Shown here piece after piece: positions 16,790 through 24,660 of a stretch of 34,276 nt of DNA. This DNA comes from Mucilaginibacter sp. GTDB lineage: Bacteria; Bacteroidota; Bacteroidia; Sphingobacteriales; Sphingobacteriaceae. Positions within the stretch are counted from its first letter, which is position 1, and every line of letters begins with the position of its first letter. The stretch covers positions 1-34,276 of the forward strand of contig JAESTD010000113.1 of assembly GCA_016763755.1 (NCBI GenBank), given 5' to 3'. The position numbers and the translations under genes are program-made. The notes under the pieces were generated by a model that was not told the origin of the DNA, did not search any database, and saw nothing but the letters and a program-made list of their open reading frames with translations.

Positions 16790-18120
16790 AATTTAAACAA
16801 TTCGAATATAGCAACTTTTTTGGTGGAAGCACTAACCTTGTATTTGTCGCTGGGCCGGTAGCCGCCGATCCACATAATGTCGCCATTTCCATTAACAAGT
16901 AACGGGATATTTTTTTTAGCATGCAAGGGCACTTTCTGTTGAATAAAAAAATCACTCAGCTTTTGCCTTGTCTTCATTCCTAACGGATAAAAAGTATCGC
17001 CCTGCTGCCAACTGCGGATTCGTAAAGGATAAACCAACAAAACGGCATCAACAGAAACGGCTAAAGGATTATCTTTTATGATCAACGGGCTATCATCATG
17101 TAATATATTTAACCGGTATCCATTCCATTCAGCTTCTTTGTCCTCTGCCTTTAATGTAAGCTCCTCAACATCAGTATCAGTTTTTGGGGTGATGATAAGG
17201 TCTTGTCTGTCGACCACTAAACGATGGGTCGGGCTTTCAAATACGCGGCCGGGGTGTTTATCAAGCACAGTTAACAGATCATCAATCGTTGTTTCAATAA
17301 AATCAAAACGCTGCAACAGTTTAAAAAGCAGCAAGCGCTTTGGCGAAAGATGATTTATTTTCTCAATAGAAAGGCTGATGCTATCATCGTGGGTAACAAG
17401 CAGATCGTTGGCCAATTGGTCTACCTGGTTATTTAACAACTGCTCCAGTTCCCTAAAATTGCGCAGGTTGTTTTCAAATGTCGCTTCAAGGTTAGGGTTC
17501 AATTCTTTTAAAACCGGCACTACTTTATGGCGCAGTTTATTCCGCGCATATTTGGTCGATACATTTGAGGCATCTTCTACATAGGTTAAACCTTCTGCAG
17601 CAATAATGGTCTGTATCTCATCGCGGTTAAGGAACAGTAAAGGGCGAACCAGGTAGCCGTTTTGGGGCAAAATACCATGTAAGCCTGCGATACCTGTACC
17701 ACGGGCGAGGTTTAACAATATAGTTTCTATCGTATCGTTCTGATGGTGGGCAAGTGCAATGGCGTCAAAACCATGTTGCTGCCTTAGTTGTTCAAACCAT
17801 TGATAGCGCAGGTTACGGGCTGCCATCTGTATTGAGATCTTTTGTTCGGCAGCATATTGGCTGGTTTCAAAGTTAGTAGTGTAAAATGGCACATCAAGTT
17901 TATGTGCCAGTTGTTGCGTAAATTGCTGGTCGGCATCAGCATCGGCGCCGCGCAACATAAAATTGCAATGCGCTATGGCAAACCGGTAGCCCCCTGCCTT
18001 TAGCAGATGGGCCATTAAAACAGAATCCATGCCACCGCTTACCGCTGCAAGCACTTTGCCGATGGGTTTTAAAAGCCCGTTTTGTTCAATAAAATCAACA
18101 AAGCGTTTAACAGGTAGCAT
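16786..18120 (-). CDS. tilS: tRNA(Ile)-lysidine synthetase
   Basis: This enzyme attaches lysine to C34 of the CAU-anticodon isoleucine tRNA, so that it reads AUA and is charged with isoleucine. The N-terminal PP-loop ATP pyrophosphatase has the motif SGGMDSVLM near residues 27-35, and the family segments HCNFMLRG, ARNLRYQWFEQL and ALAHHQNDTIETILLNL are present. A C-terminal domain ends with the RSWQQGDTFYPLGM and KLSDFFIQQKVP segments found in full-length TilS. The frame opens at a TTG at 18126, but the ATG at 18120 (444 residues) sits at the right distance from a promoter motif. It is divergent from the OstA-like gene. Confidence 0.95.
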   Translation of the reverse strand: MLPVKRFVDFIEQNGLLKPIGKVLAAVSGGMDSVLMAHLLKAGGYRFAIAHCNFMLRGADADADQQFTQQLAHKLDVPFYTTNFETSQYAAEQKISIQMAARNLRYQWFEQLRQQHGFDAIALAHHQNDTIETILLNLARGTGIAGLHGILPQNGYLVRPLLFLNRDEIQTIIAAEGLTYVEDASNVSTKYARNKLRHKVVPVLKELNPNLEATFENNLRNFRELEQLLNNQVDQLANDLLVTHDDSISLSIEKINHLSPKRLLLFKLLQRFDFIETTIDDLLTVLDKHPGRVFESPTHRLVVDRQDLIITPKTDTDVEELTLKAEDKEAEWNGYRLNILHDDSPLIIKDNPLAVSVDAVLLVYPLRIRSWQQGDTFYPLGMKTRQKLSDFFIQQKVPLHAKKNIPLLVNGNGDIMWIGGYRPSDKYKVSASTKKVAIFELFKL

Positions 18121-18123
18121 GGT

Positions 18124-18153
18124 CAAAATTATTAATTTAATAAGCCCCGCAAA
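18124..18153 (-). promoter_or_regulatory. Bacteroidota promoter before tilS (-33 TTTG, -7 TAATTTTG)
   Basis: On the minus strand TTTG (18153-18150) lies 18 bases before TAATTTTG (18131-18124), matching the Bacteroidota -33/-7 pattern. The -7 box ends three bases before the tilS ATG at 18120. Confidence 0.65.
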
Positions 18154-18157
18154 AAAC

Positions 18158-18165
18158 TAATTTTG
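18158..18165 (+). promoter_or_regulatory. Bacteroidota -7 box (TAATTTTG) before the OstA-like gene
   Basis: TAATTTTG matches TAnnTTTG, the same eight bases as the divergent tilS box. It ends four bases before a GTG at 18170 that opens a typical signal peptide. No good -33 element is seen. The match supports GTG 18170 as the original start. Confidence 0.5.
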
Positions 18166-18169
18166 CAAC

Positions 18170-18262
18170 GTGATAAAATACATCCTTAGCACTCTACTTA
18201 TACTGGCAACGTTATCCGTATCGGCACAGAAAAAAAAATCTGTTGTTAAGCTGGTTTCGTAA
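18170..18262 (+). pseudogene. Detached signal-peptide start of the OstA-like gene
   Basis: A GTG at 18170 opens a 30-codon frame encoding a textbook signal peptide (hydrophobic ILSTLLILATLSVSAQ, then KKKSVVKLVS). It ends at TAA 18260-18262. The frame then continues without a shift (KNSQLVKLNGKDV) into the OstA-like protein. The simplest reading is that this is the original N terminus, separated from the rest by one nonsense change (for example TCA, AAA, GAA or CAA to TAA). Confidence 0.7.
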
Positions 18263-18274
18263 AAAAACAGCCAG

Positions 18275-20785
18275 TTGGTTAAACTTAACGGTAAGGATGT
18301 AATTAAGGTTTACCAAGGCGTTTTTACGCAGGATTACTCTACCATGCGATCAGACAGCGGCTACTTCTATGCCGAAGAAAACGCTTTTGATGCCTTTGGC
18401 AATGTACACATTACCCAGGGAGATACGCTGAACATCTACTCAGATAAACTCAATTATAACGGTAATACCAAAATAGCCATACTTACTGATAATGTAAGGA
18501 TGATTGATAAAGACGCTATCCTTACCACCAATTATCTTACTTACAACACAGCGACGCGGATAGGAACGTACACTGGCGGCGGGAAGCTCATCAACAAAGA
18601 AAATACGCTTACCAGCAAAAACGGCTACTACTTTGCGTTCTCGCGCGATTCATATTTCCGCTTCAATGTGGTGTTGGTTACACCTGATGCTTTGATAAAA
18701 ACCGACACCCTGCGGTACAACACAGGCAGCCGCATTGCCTATTTCTACGGCCCCACCAATATTTACGATACCAAACAGAAGAAAGATACCCTTTATACCG
18801 AGAACGGCCTATACAACACCATTACCGAGCAGGCTTTCTTCGGTAAAAAGAACCTGTATAAACAGGATACCAAAACCCTTACCGGCGACAGTTTATTTTA
18901 CGACAGATTGGCCGGGTTTGGCAAGGCAATCAAGAATGTAACATTTAAAGATAAGCAGCAAAACATAACGCTTAAGGGCCAACTGGCCAATTATTATCGC
19001 GCAGCTGAGCGCACCGTGGTAACGCAAGACCCGTACGCTATTATTGTGACCGAACAAAAGGACACTACAGCAACAGATACCGTACCGATTAAGGAAGTAC
19101 CCAAAAAAGGTGGTAAGCCTATCACCAAACAATCTGCACCCATTAAAAAAGCAGATGCTTTAGCGGTTAAGCCGCCGGCAGGTAGCATGCCTGTTAAAAC
19201 GATGCCTGTACAACTTCCTGATACTGTAAAAAAAGATACGGCATCATTAAAATCTCAACCCAAAAAAGAAACATCTGTTGCTGCACAACAACCTGCAACT
19301 ACGGTAAAAAAGGCTGATGCTTTGGCGGTAAAGCCGCCACCGGGGAGTAAACCGGTTAAAGCATTATCTGCCCAATCTGCTGATACATCCAAAAAAGTTG
19401 TAATATCAAATTCGCCGCAAAAGATAAAACGCGATTCGATTTATATATCTGCAGATACCCTCGAATCGCAGGTAATTACCTTTAAGGATTACAAACTGCT
19501 GCAGGTAAAGCCCGTGCGCGATACAACCACTAAAGCAAAGAAAAAGCCTGGAGTAAAAAGCAAAATGCTCGTTTACCTACCGCCATGGCAACACCGGGAT
19601 ACATCACTTATCATACACCCCGGTTATTTTGCGGCAATGGTAAAAGCCAGGGCAGATACGGCAGCGGCGCTGGCGGCTAAAAAAGGATTAAAAAATAAAC
19701 CTGCACCTGCAGCGGGAGCCGAACCTGCGATAGCCGCCGGAAAATCGGGTTTAGGTGCTTTAAAGGGTGATAGCGATGGCGGCCAGGCAAGGGATGAGGA
19801 TGAAGACCTGGATAAAGACCCACTTTTCTATAATGCGCCGCTTACTCTTAAAGATACGGCACGGGTGCGCATTGTAAAGGCTTTCCACAACGCTAAAATG
19901 TTTAAGTCTGACTTGCAGGCCAAATCTGACTCTATGTTCTACAGCTATGCAGATTCAACCCTGCGCATGTACGTGTACCCTATGATGTGGGCCCACGGCT
20001 CGCAATTATCCGGCGATACGATTGCCATGCAAATGAAGAACAAGAAGATGGATAACCTCACTATGTACCCCTCATCTTTCATCGTTAATATTGAAGAGGC
20101 CGATTCTGTACACTTTAATCAGGTATCGGGCAAACGTATGAAGGGTTACTTTGTAAAGGACAAACTCGACCGCATGTTTGTGGTGGGGAATGCAGAAAGT
20201 ATTTATTTTAGCAGGGATAGCCTCAAAAAAGTGGATGGTATGCAGCGGTCATTAAGCAGCCGCATGCGGGTACATTTTAAAGATCAGAAAGCATCAACCA
20301 TTGTATTCCTTACCAAGCCCGAGCACCGCTATGGTCCGCTTGCCAAATTCACAGAAGAAGACAAAATATTAAAAGGTTTTATCTGGAAGCCAAAGGAAAG
20401 ACCTATTTCTAAAGAGTCTATCCTGCCATCATACGGCAGAAAAATGGGGCTCCGCAGTCCGCCGCCTAAAAAGCAACCTGCCGGCAAGCCGGGGGCAACG
20501 TCATCGCCGGGCGATAAGTCTTTAGATTCTTTACGCAACAAACCGCCGCTTAATGCGCCTGCAAATATGCCTGGTAAAGCTAAAGCCGATACCGCTGCGG
20601 GGAAACGGCCTGCGCCTACCGTTAACAGAACAGATAGCGTAAAAGTGCGAGTACCGGTGAAGGTAAATAGCGACAGTACCAACGTTACGCCTGCGCCAAT
20701 AAAGAACAGGCAACGGGAAGATAATCCATCTCCGCTGGCACCAAAAAATGTTAAGAAGGATACCGTAGTAAAAAAGCAGCCTTAG
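18275..20785 (+). CDS. OstA-like LPS-transport protein (body of a gene with an in-frame TAA near its start)
   Basis: The encoded protein resembles Bacteroidota OstA-like proteins, related to the LptA/LptD N-terminal domain that shuttles lipopolysaccharide. Repeated short beta motifs such as FDAFGNVHITQGDTLNIYSD and YFYGPTNIYD occupy about residues 10-260. A Lys/Pro/Thr-rich linker (about 265-440) contains two copies of KKADALAVKPP, starting near residues 291 and 345. A second OstA-like stretch follows (about 520-710), and then a Pro/Lys-rich tail. The frame from 18275 has only a TTG start and no signal peptide; the true N terminus appears to be the 30 codons at 18170-18262, cut off by TAA. 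It ends overlapping rdgB tail to tail by four bases. Confidence 0.82.
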   Translation: MVKLNGKDVIKVYQGVFTQDYSTMRSDSGYFYAEENAFDAFGNVHITQGDTLNIYSDKLNYNGNTKIAILTDNVRMIDKDAILTTNYLTYNTATRIGTYTGGGKLINKENTLTSKNGYYFAFSRDSYFRFNVVLVTPDALIKTDTLRYNTGSRIAYFYGPTNIYDTKQKKDTLYTENGLYNTITEQAFFGKKNLYKQDTKTLTGDSLFYDRLAGFGKAIKNVTFKDKQQNITLKGQLANYYRAAERTVVTQDPYAIIVTEQKDTTATDTVPIKEVPKKGGKPITKQSAPIKKADALAVKPPAGSMPVKTMPVQLPDTVKKDTASLKSQPKKETSVAAQQPATTVKKADALAVKPPPGSKPVKALSAQSADTSKKVVISNSPQKIKRDSIYISADTLESQVITFKDYKLLQVKPVRDTTTKAKKKPGVKSKMLVYLPPWQHRDTSLIIHPGYFAAMVKARADTAAALAAKKGLKNKPAPAAGAEPAIAAGKSGLGALKGDSDGGQARDEDEDLDKDPLFYNAPLTLKDTARVRIVKAFHNAKMFKSDLQAKSDSMFYSYADSTLRMYVYPMMWAHGSQLSGDTIAMQMKNKKMDNLTMYPSSFIVNIEEADSVHFNQVSGKRMKGYFVKDKLDRMFVVGNAESIYFSRDSLKKVDGMQRSLSSRMRVHFKDQKASTIVFLTKPEHRYGPLAKFTEEDKILKGFIWKPKERPISKESILPSYGRKMGLRSPPPKKQPAGKPGATSSPGDKSLDSLRNKPPLNAPANMPGKAKADTAAGKRPAPTVNRTDSVKVRVPVKVNSDSTNVTPAPIKNRQREDNPSPLAPKNVKKDTVVKKQP

Positions 20786-21366
20786 CTTTGCTGCGCTGTT
20801 AAAAATGCCACCAGTTTATCAACGGCCTGCCCACGATGACTGATGGCATTTTTTTCATCCATAGTCATTTCGGCGAGGGTGATATCGAACTCCTCGGGCT
20901 CAAAGATCGGGTCGTAACCAAAACCCTCAACACCACTTAACTCCTGGCGAATAGATCCTTCCACAACACCATCAAAAAAATGCTCTTCGCCATTCCACAT
21001 CAGTGATATAACCGAGCGGAAGCGGGCTTTGCGGTTAGTTTCGCCATACATCTTTTGCAAAACCAACTTATTGTTGGCATCGTGGTCGCCGTGTTGGCCG
21101 GAGTAGCGGGCAGAATAGATCCCCGGTTCGCCATTCAGTGCATCTATTTCTAATCCGCTGTCATCGCCGAAGCAGTTAAGTCCGAAATGTTCAAAAATGT
21201 AATGACTTTTGATAGACGCATTTTCGTGGAAGGTATGCCCGGTTTCGGCAATGTCATCGTGGCAACCTATCTCATCAAGGGTAACCAGTTTAAATTGAGC
21301 GCCAACTTTTGCGGCTACTTCCGCAAGTTTGTGTTTATTGTTAGTGGCAAAAACTAATTGCTGCAT
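20782..21366 (-). CDS. rdgB: Non-canonical purine NTP pyrophosphatase (RdgB/HAM1)
   Basis: This house-cleaning enzyme hydrolyses dITP, XTP and similar deaminated purine nucleotides to the monophosphate, keeping them out of DNA and RNA. The family motifs are FATNNKHKLAEV at the N terminus, the metal/active-site segment GDDSGLEIDALNGEPGIYSARY (here GDDSGLEIDALNG then EPGIYSARY), GFGYDPIFEP, and the C-terminal SHRGQAVDKL. The 194-residue length is typical. The ATG lies one base after the stop of the upstream gene (TAACATG), so the two are a two-gene unit. Confidence 0.97.
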   Translation of the reverse strand: MQQLVFATNNKHKLAEVAAKVGAQFKLVTLDEIGCHDDIAETGHTFHENASIKSHYIFEHFGLNCFGDDSGLEIDALNGEPGIYSARYSGQHGDHDANNKLVLQKMYGETNRKARFRSVISLMWNGEEHFFDGVVEGSIRQELSGVEGFGYDPIFEPEEFDITLAEMTMDEKNAISHRGQAVDKLVAFLTAQQS

Positions 21367-21367
21367 G

Positions 21368-21979
21368 TTAAAGCGTTTTCATTTGTTCCCAGAATGCCTT
21401 TTTATTATCGTTGCTGCTCATCATCTCATCAAAACTAAAGCTATACAGTACGTGGATCTTTTTGCCTTGCACAGGCTTGTTCAAAGGTAAATTTCCTATC
21501 CCTTCGGGCAAGGCATCCTTACCCATTATAACCAAACGGGTTGGGTTAAAATAGCCTACTAAGGCTGCGAGTTTTATCGGGAAAAGTTTATTAACGTTCA
21601 GGATCGCCACATCGGCAATGGTTAAATCCTTACGACCGAGGATACTTTCGAGAGCAACGCGATGATTTGTGGCTATATACTCCTCACCCGCGTAATTCAC
21701 CAAAATTAAAAACTGTTTTTGATTGCTGCCCAGATAATTAAACGTGGATTCCTGCGTTTCGTGTACAGGTTGTGAAACTACGGGTTTCGGCTCTGGCGCT
21801 GATGTCTGTTGAGTTGGTTGAACCGGCGCGACTTCAACTACGGGTTGAGATACTTCAGGACTTGGCTCCTCAACAGGTGTTGCAGTTGCAGTCAAAGTGT
21901 CAACAAGCTTGTCCTGCTTCAGCAGAAAAATATCATCCTGCATAATAAAACGGTAGGCCTGTGGATTCTCAACTCTCAT
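21368..21979 (-). CDS. Uncharacterised protein with Pro-rich linker; possible HolD/psi-like C-terminal domain
   Basis: I do not firmly recognise this 203-residue protein. Residues 1-25 are a short ordered start and about 30-80 are a Pro/Glu/Thr/Gln-rich, probably disordered linker. Residues about 85-203 are a folded alpha/beta domain: FLILVNYAGEE, ALESILGRKDLTIADVAILNVNK, FNPTRLVIMGKDALP, KIHVLYSFSFDEMM, ending NDNKKAFWEQMKTL. The order (hydrophobic strand, helix, strand with a G, then a serine-containing segment and a K-x-x-x-W-x-x-h ending) recalls the psi subunit (HolD) of the DNA polymerase III clamp loader. That is inference from pattern only. It precedes rdgB by one base. Confidence 0.7.
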   Translation of the reverse strand: MRVENPQAYRFIMQDDIFLLKQDKLVDTLTATATPVEEPSPEVSQPVVEVAPVQPTQQTSAPEPKPVVSQPVHETQESTFNYLGSNQKQFLILVNYAGEEYIATNHRVALESILGRKDLTIADVAILNVNKLFPIKLAALVGYFNPTRLVIMGKDALPEGIGNLPLNKPVQGKKIHVLYSFSFDEMMSSNDNKKAFWEQMKTL

Positions 21980-21997
21980 ATTTTAACAAATTTTAAC

Positions 21998-22005
21998 CAA
22001 AAATA
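21998..22005 (-). promoter_or_regulatory. Bacteroidota -7 box (TATTTTTG) before the 21979-start gene
   Basis: On the minus strand TATTTTTG matches TAnnTTTG and lies 18 bases before the ATG at 21979. It would drive the two-gene unit ending in rdgB. No -33 element was found. Confidence 0.4.
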
Positions 22006-22131
22006 CCTATTTGGGTTGATGCTTTATAAGCATATTCGCACAACGGTTCAATTATACATTAATATTGATAAATTTTACCGAAATTTGCTTACTTACGGAT
22101 CAAGCTATCCGTTTTTTAGTTTAAAGATTAC

Positions 22132-23553
22132 ATGAGAAAATTAGGACTTTCCCTTTTAAATATCCTACTGATTATTACCGTTGCCAATGCCCAGCAAAAG
22201 CGCACACTTGATAAAATTGCGGCTGTGGTGGGTAGCAGCATTGTACTACAATCTGATGTTGAATTGCAGTACGCACAGTATATTGTGAGCGGCCAACAGC
22301 CAAACCCAAGCATCAAATGCCTGATACTGCAAAACCAGCTTACACAAAAGCTTTTGGCTCAACAGGCAGTTATTGATAGCGTGCAAGTGAAAGACGATGA
22401 GGTGGATAACGAGGTTGACAGGCGTATGCGCTCGTTTATGCAACGTGCAGGTGGACAAGATCAGTTAGAGCAGTTCCTGGGCCGTTCTATCATACAGTAT
22501 AAAGATGAGATGCGCCCTGATATCAAAGAATCATTAGTAGCACAACGCATGCGCTCTAAGATTACTGAAAAAGTGAACGTTACACCTTTGGATGTAAAAA
22601 ACTATTTCGATAAAATTTCAAAAGACAGCATCCCAACTTATAACAAAGAGGTTGAAGTGGGTGAGATAGTTTTTCAGCCAAAATTATCTAAAGAAGAAAA
22701 AGAAGTTGCCCGCCAAAAGATAACTGACCTGCGCGATCGTGTTAAAAAGGGTGAAGATTTTGCAACGCTTGCGAGGATCTACTCACAAGACGGCTCGGCA
22801 CAGCAAGGTGGCGACCTGGGCTTTTTTGACCGCCAGCAAATGGCTAAGGAATTTACCGCAAATGCCTTCAGACTAAAAGCCGGTGAGATTTCTCCGGTAT
22901 TTGAAACCGAATTTGGTTTCCACTTTTTGCAGGTTATCGAGCGTCGTGGTGAGCAGGTACATGCAAGGCATATCATCATTATCCCTACCATTACAGAAGC
23001 CAGCCTTGACCGCGCGCACAATACTGCAGATAGCATCTACAAATCATTGATCGCAATGAAAAAACTTGATTTTTCAAGTGCAGCGGCTTATTATTCTGAT
23101 GATAAAGAGACCAAGTACAACGGCGGTATGATGTTAAATGCAGAGAATGTACAAACACGTACAACATTTATCCCTACCGATAAACTTGACCCGCAAATTG
23201 CGCTTGTGGTTGATACCATGAAAGTGGGTACCATATCAAAACCGCAGCTGTTTACAGAGCCGCAGACCAATAAAAAGAGTTACAAGATCTTGTACTTAAA
23301 ATCGGCTGTTAACGCTCACAAAGCTAACCTTGAGCAAGATTTTGCCAAGCTGAAAGAAGCAGCCATGAACGATAAACTTAACCGCACCATTGCGCAGTGG
23401 TTCGAGAAACGCCGCAAGGAAACCTTCATTAAGATTGACCCTGAGTACCAAAGCTGCGATGCATTGAAAGGATGGCTGCCAACGGTTACTGCCGCAACAC
23501 CGGCCAGCACCCAAACAACCACCACTGATAACGCTACCACACCTGATAAATAA
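22132..23553 (+). CDS. surA: SurA-like periplasmic peptidyl-prolyl isomerase
   Basis: This is a predicted periplasmic chaperone for outer-membrane proteins. It has a signal peptide (about 1-20, cleavage after ANAQ), a SurA N-terminal chaperone region with the family start KIAAVVGSSIVLQSDVELQ, and two parvulin domains. The first (about 169-268) has GGDLGFFDRQQMAKEF and FGFHFLQVIERRG. The second (about 274-390, starting HARHIIIIP) is more diverged and may be inactive. A Thr-rich tail ends the 473-residue protein. It is followed after two bases by a MoxR ATPase gene. The symbol reflects domain order; orthology with E. coli SurA is not proven. Confidence 0.9.
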   Translation: MRKLGLSLLNILLIITVANAQQKRTLDKIAAVVGSSIVLQSDVELQYAQYIVSGQQPNPSIKCLILQNQLTQKLLAQQAVIDSVQVKDDEVDNEVDRRMRSFMQRAGGQDQLEQFLGRSIIQYKDEMRPDIKESLVAQRMRSKITEKVNVTPLDVKNYFDKISKDSIPTYNKEVEVGEIVFQPKLSKEEKEVARQKITDLRDRVKKGEDFATLARIYSQDGSAQQGGDLGFFDRQQMAKEFTANAFRLKAGEISPVFETEFGFHFLQVIERRGEQVHARHIIIIPTITEASLDRAHNTADSIYKSLIAMKKLDFSSAAAYYSDDKETKYNGGMMLNAENVQTRTTFIPTDKLDPQIALVVDTMKVGTISKPQLFTEPQTNKKSYKILYLKSAVNAHKANLEQDFAKLKEAAMNDKLNRTIAQWFEKRRKETFIKIDPEYQSCDALKGWLPTVTAATPASTQTTTTDNATTPDK

Positions 23554-23555
23554 AT

Positions 23556-24518
23556 ATGCAATACCGCAACGAAGTTGAGGCGGCTGACGCATTAAAAAGT
23601 GCCTATCAGGAAATACGCTCCGAAATAAGTAAGGTAATCGTTGGCCAGGACGAGGTAATAAAATTCGTCTTGATCTCTATTTTCAGCAATGGACATTGTC
23701 TTTTGGTAGGTGTGCCGGGCCTGGCGAAAACTTTACTGGTACAAACCGTAGCACAGGTATTAGATCTCGACTTTAAGCGTATACAATTTACCCCCGACCT
23801 GATGCCTTCTGACATCATCGGGTCTGAAATATTGGGAGAGGACAGGAACTTCAAATTCATAAAGGGTCCGGTTTTCTCAAACATCATCCTGGCTGATGAG
23901 ATAAACCGTACGCCACCCAAAACTCAGGCCGCTTTGCTTGAGGCCATGCAGGAAAAAGCGGTTACGGCAGCGGGCGTTACCCATGCTTTAAGCAAACCGT
24001 TCTTTGTGCTGGCTACCCAAAACCCAATTGAACAGGAAGGCACCTACCCACTGCCCGAAGCACAGTTAGACCGCTTTATGTTTAATGTAACGCTGAGTTA
24101 TCCATCGTTTAAAGAGGAGCTTGAGGTGGTTAAAAATACCACAGGAGCAGCAACAGCCAGCGTTAACAAAAAGCTTAATGCTGAGCAGATCACCTATTTC
24201 CAGCAACTCGTTAGGAATATCCCGGTAAGCGATAATGTGTTAGAATATGCTGTTAAACTGGTTGGCAAAACCCGCCCTAACGGCGAATTTGCAACGCCAC
24301 AAATAAAACGCTTGTTAAGTTGGGGTGCTGGCCCGCGTGCTTCGCAATTTTTGATCCTGGGCGCTAAATGCCATGCCGTTTTAAACGGTAAATACTCGCC
24401 GGATATTGAAGATGTAAGAGCCGTTGCAAAACCCATACTAAGCCACCGCATTGTGCGCAGCTACCACGCAGAAGCCGACGGCCTATCAGCTGACGACATC
24501 ATCGAACAATTATTTTAA
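23556..24518 (+). CDS. MoxR family AAA+ ATPase
   Basis: MoxR ATPases are AAA+ chaperones thought to help assemble or activate protein complexes, often together with von Willebrand A domain proteins. This 320-residue protein has Walker A GVPGLAKT (about 52-59), Walker B with ILADEINR (about 111-118), the MoxR hallmark segments QAALLEAMQEKAVT and ATQNPIEQEGTYPLPEAQLDRF, and the C-terminal lid with GAGPRASQ. Unlike many MoxR genes it is not followed by DUF58 or vWA genes; a terminator comes next. It is two bases after surA and almost certainly on the same mRNA. Confidence 0.96.
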   Translation: MQYRNEVEAADALKSAYQEIRSEISKVIVGQDEVIKFVLISIFSNGHCLLVGVPGLAKTLLVQTVAQVLDLDFKRIQFTPDLMPSDIIGSEILGEDRNFKFIKGPVFSNIILADEINRTPPKTQAALLEAMQEKAVTAAGVTHALSKPFFVLATQNPIEQEGTYPLPEAQLDRFMFNVTLSYPSFKEELEVVKNTTGAATASVNKKLNAEQITYFQQLVRNIPVSDNVLEYAVKLVGKTRPNGEFATPQIKRLLSWGAGPRASQFLILGAKCHAVLNGKYSPDIEDVRAVAKPILSHRIVRSYHAEADGLSADDIIEQLF

Positions 24519-24539
24519 CTTATTTAATAATAGCCGTAA

Positions 24540-24577
24540 AAAGAAAGAGCCGCATAAATATGCGGCTCTTTCTTTTT
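24540..24577. terminator. Strong bidirectional terminator
   Basis: A perfect 17-bp stem (24540-24556 with 24559-24575, core GAGCCGCATA/TATGCGGCTC, two-base loop) follows the MoxR stop and ends in T-rich sequence. A-rich sequence on the left arm would give a U-tract on the minus strand too, so it can serve both converging genes. Confidence 0.9.
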
Positions 24578-24584
24578 ATAACAT

Positions 24585-24648
24585 TGTCAGTCTGAGGTGG
24601 TCGAAGACTTATTCGAGCGAAAAATGGTTCGACAGGCTCACCATGACA
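24585..24648. repeat. Single inverted copy of the 64-bp palindromic repeat
   Basis: This 64-bp element begins TGTCAGTCTGAGG and ends GCTCACCATGACA. It is the reverse-orientation counterpart of the units at 15934-16153, with the same length and matching arms and a diverged centre. Like the array, it lies between two converging genes and next to a terminator. Confidence 0.85.
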
Positions 24649-24660
24649 TGGTTCCTGAAT

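Noticed and set aside
18230..18268. Frameshift in the A9 or A7 runs as the cause of the OstA break
   Set aside because: The frame before and after both runs is the same, so a single insertion or deletion cannot explain the stop. A substitution can.
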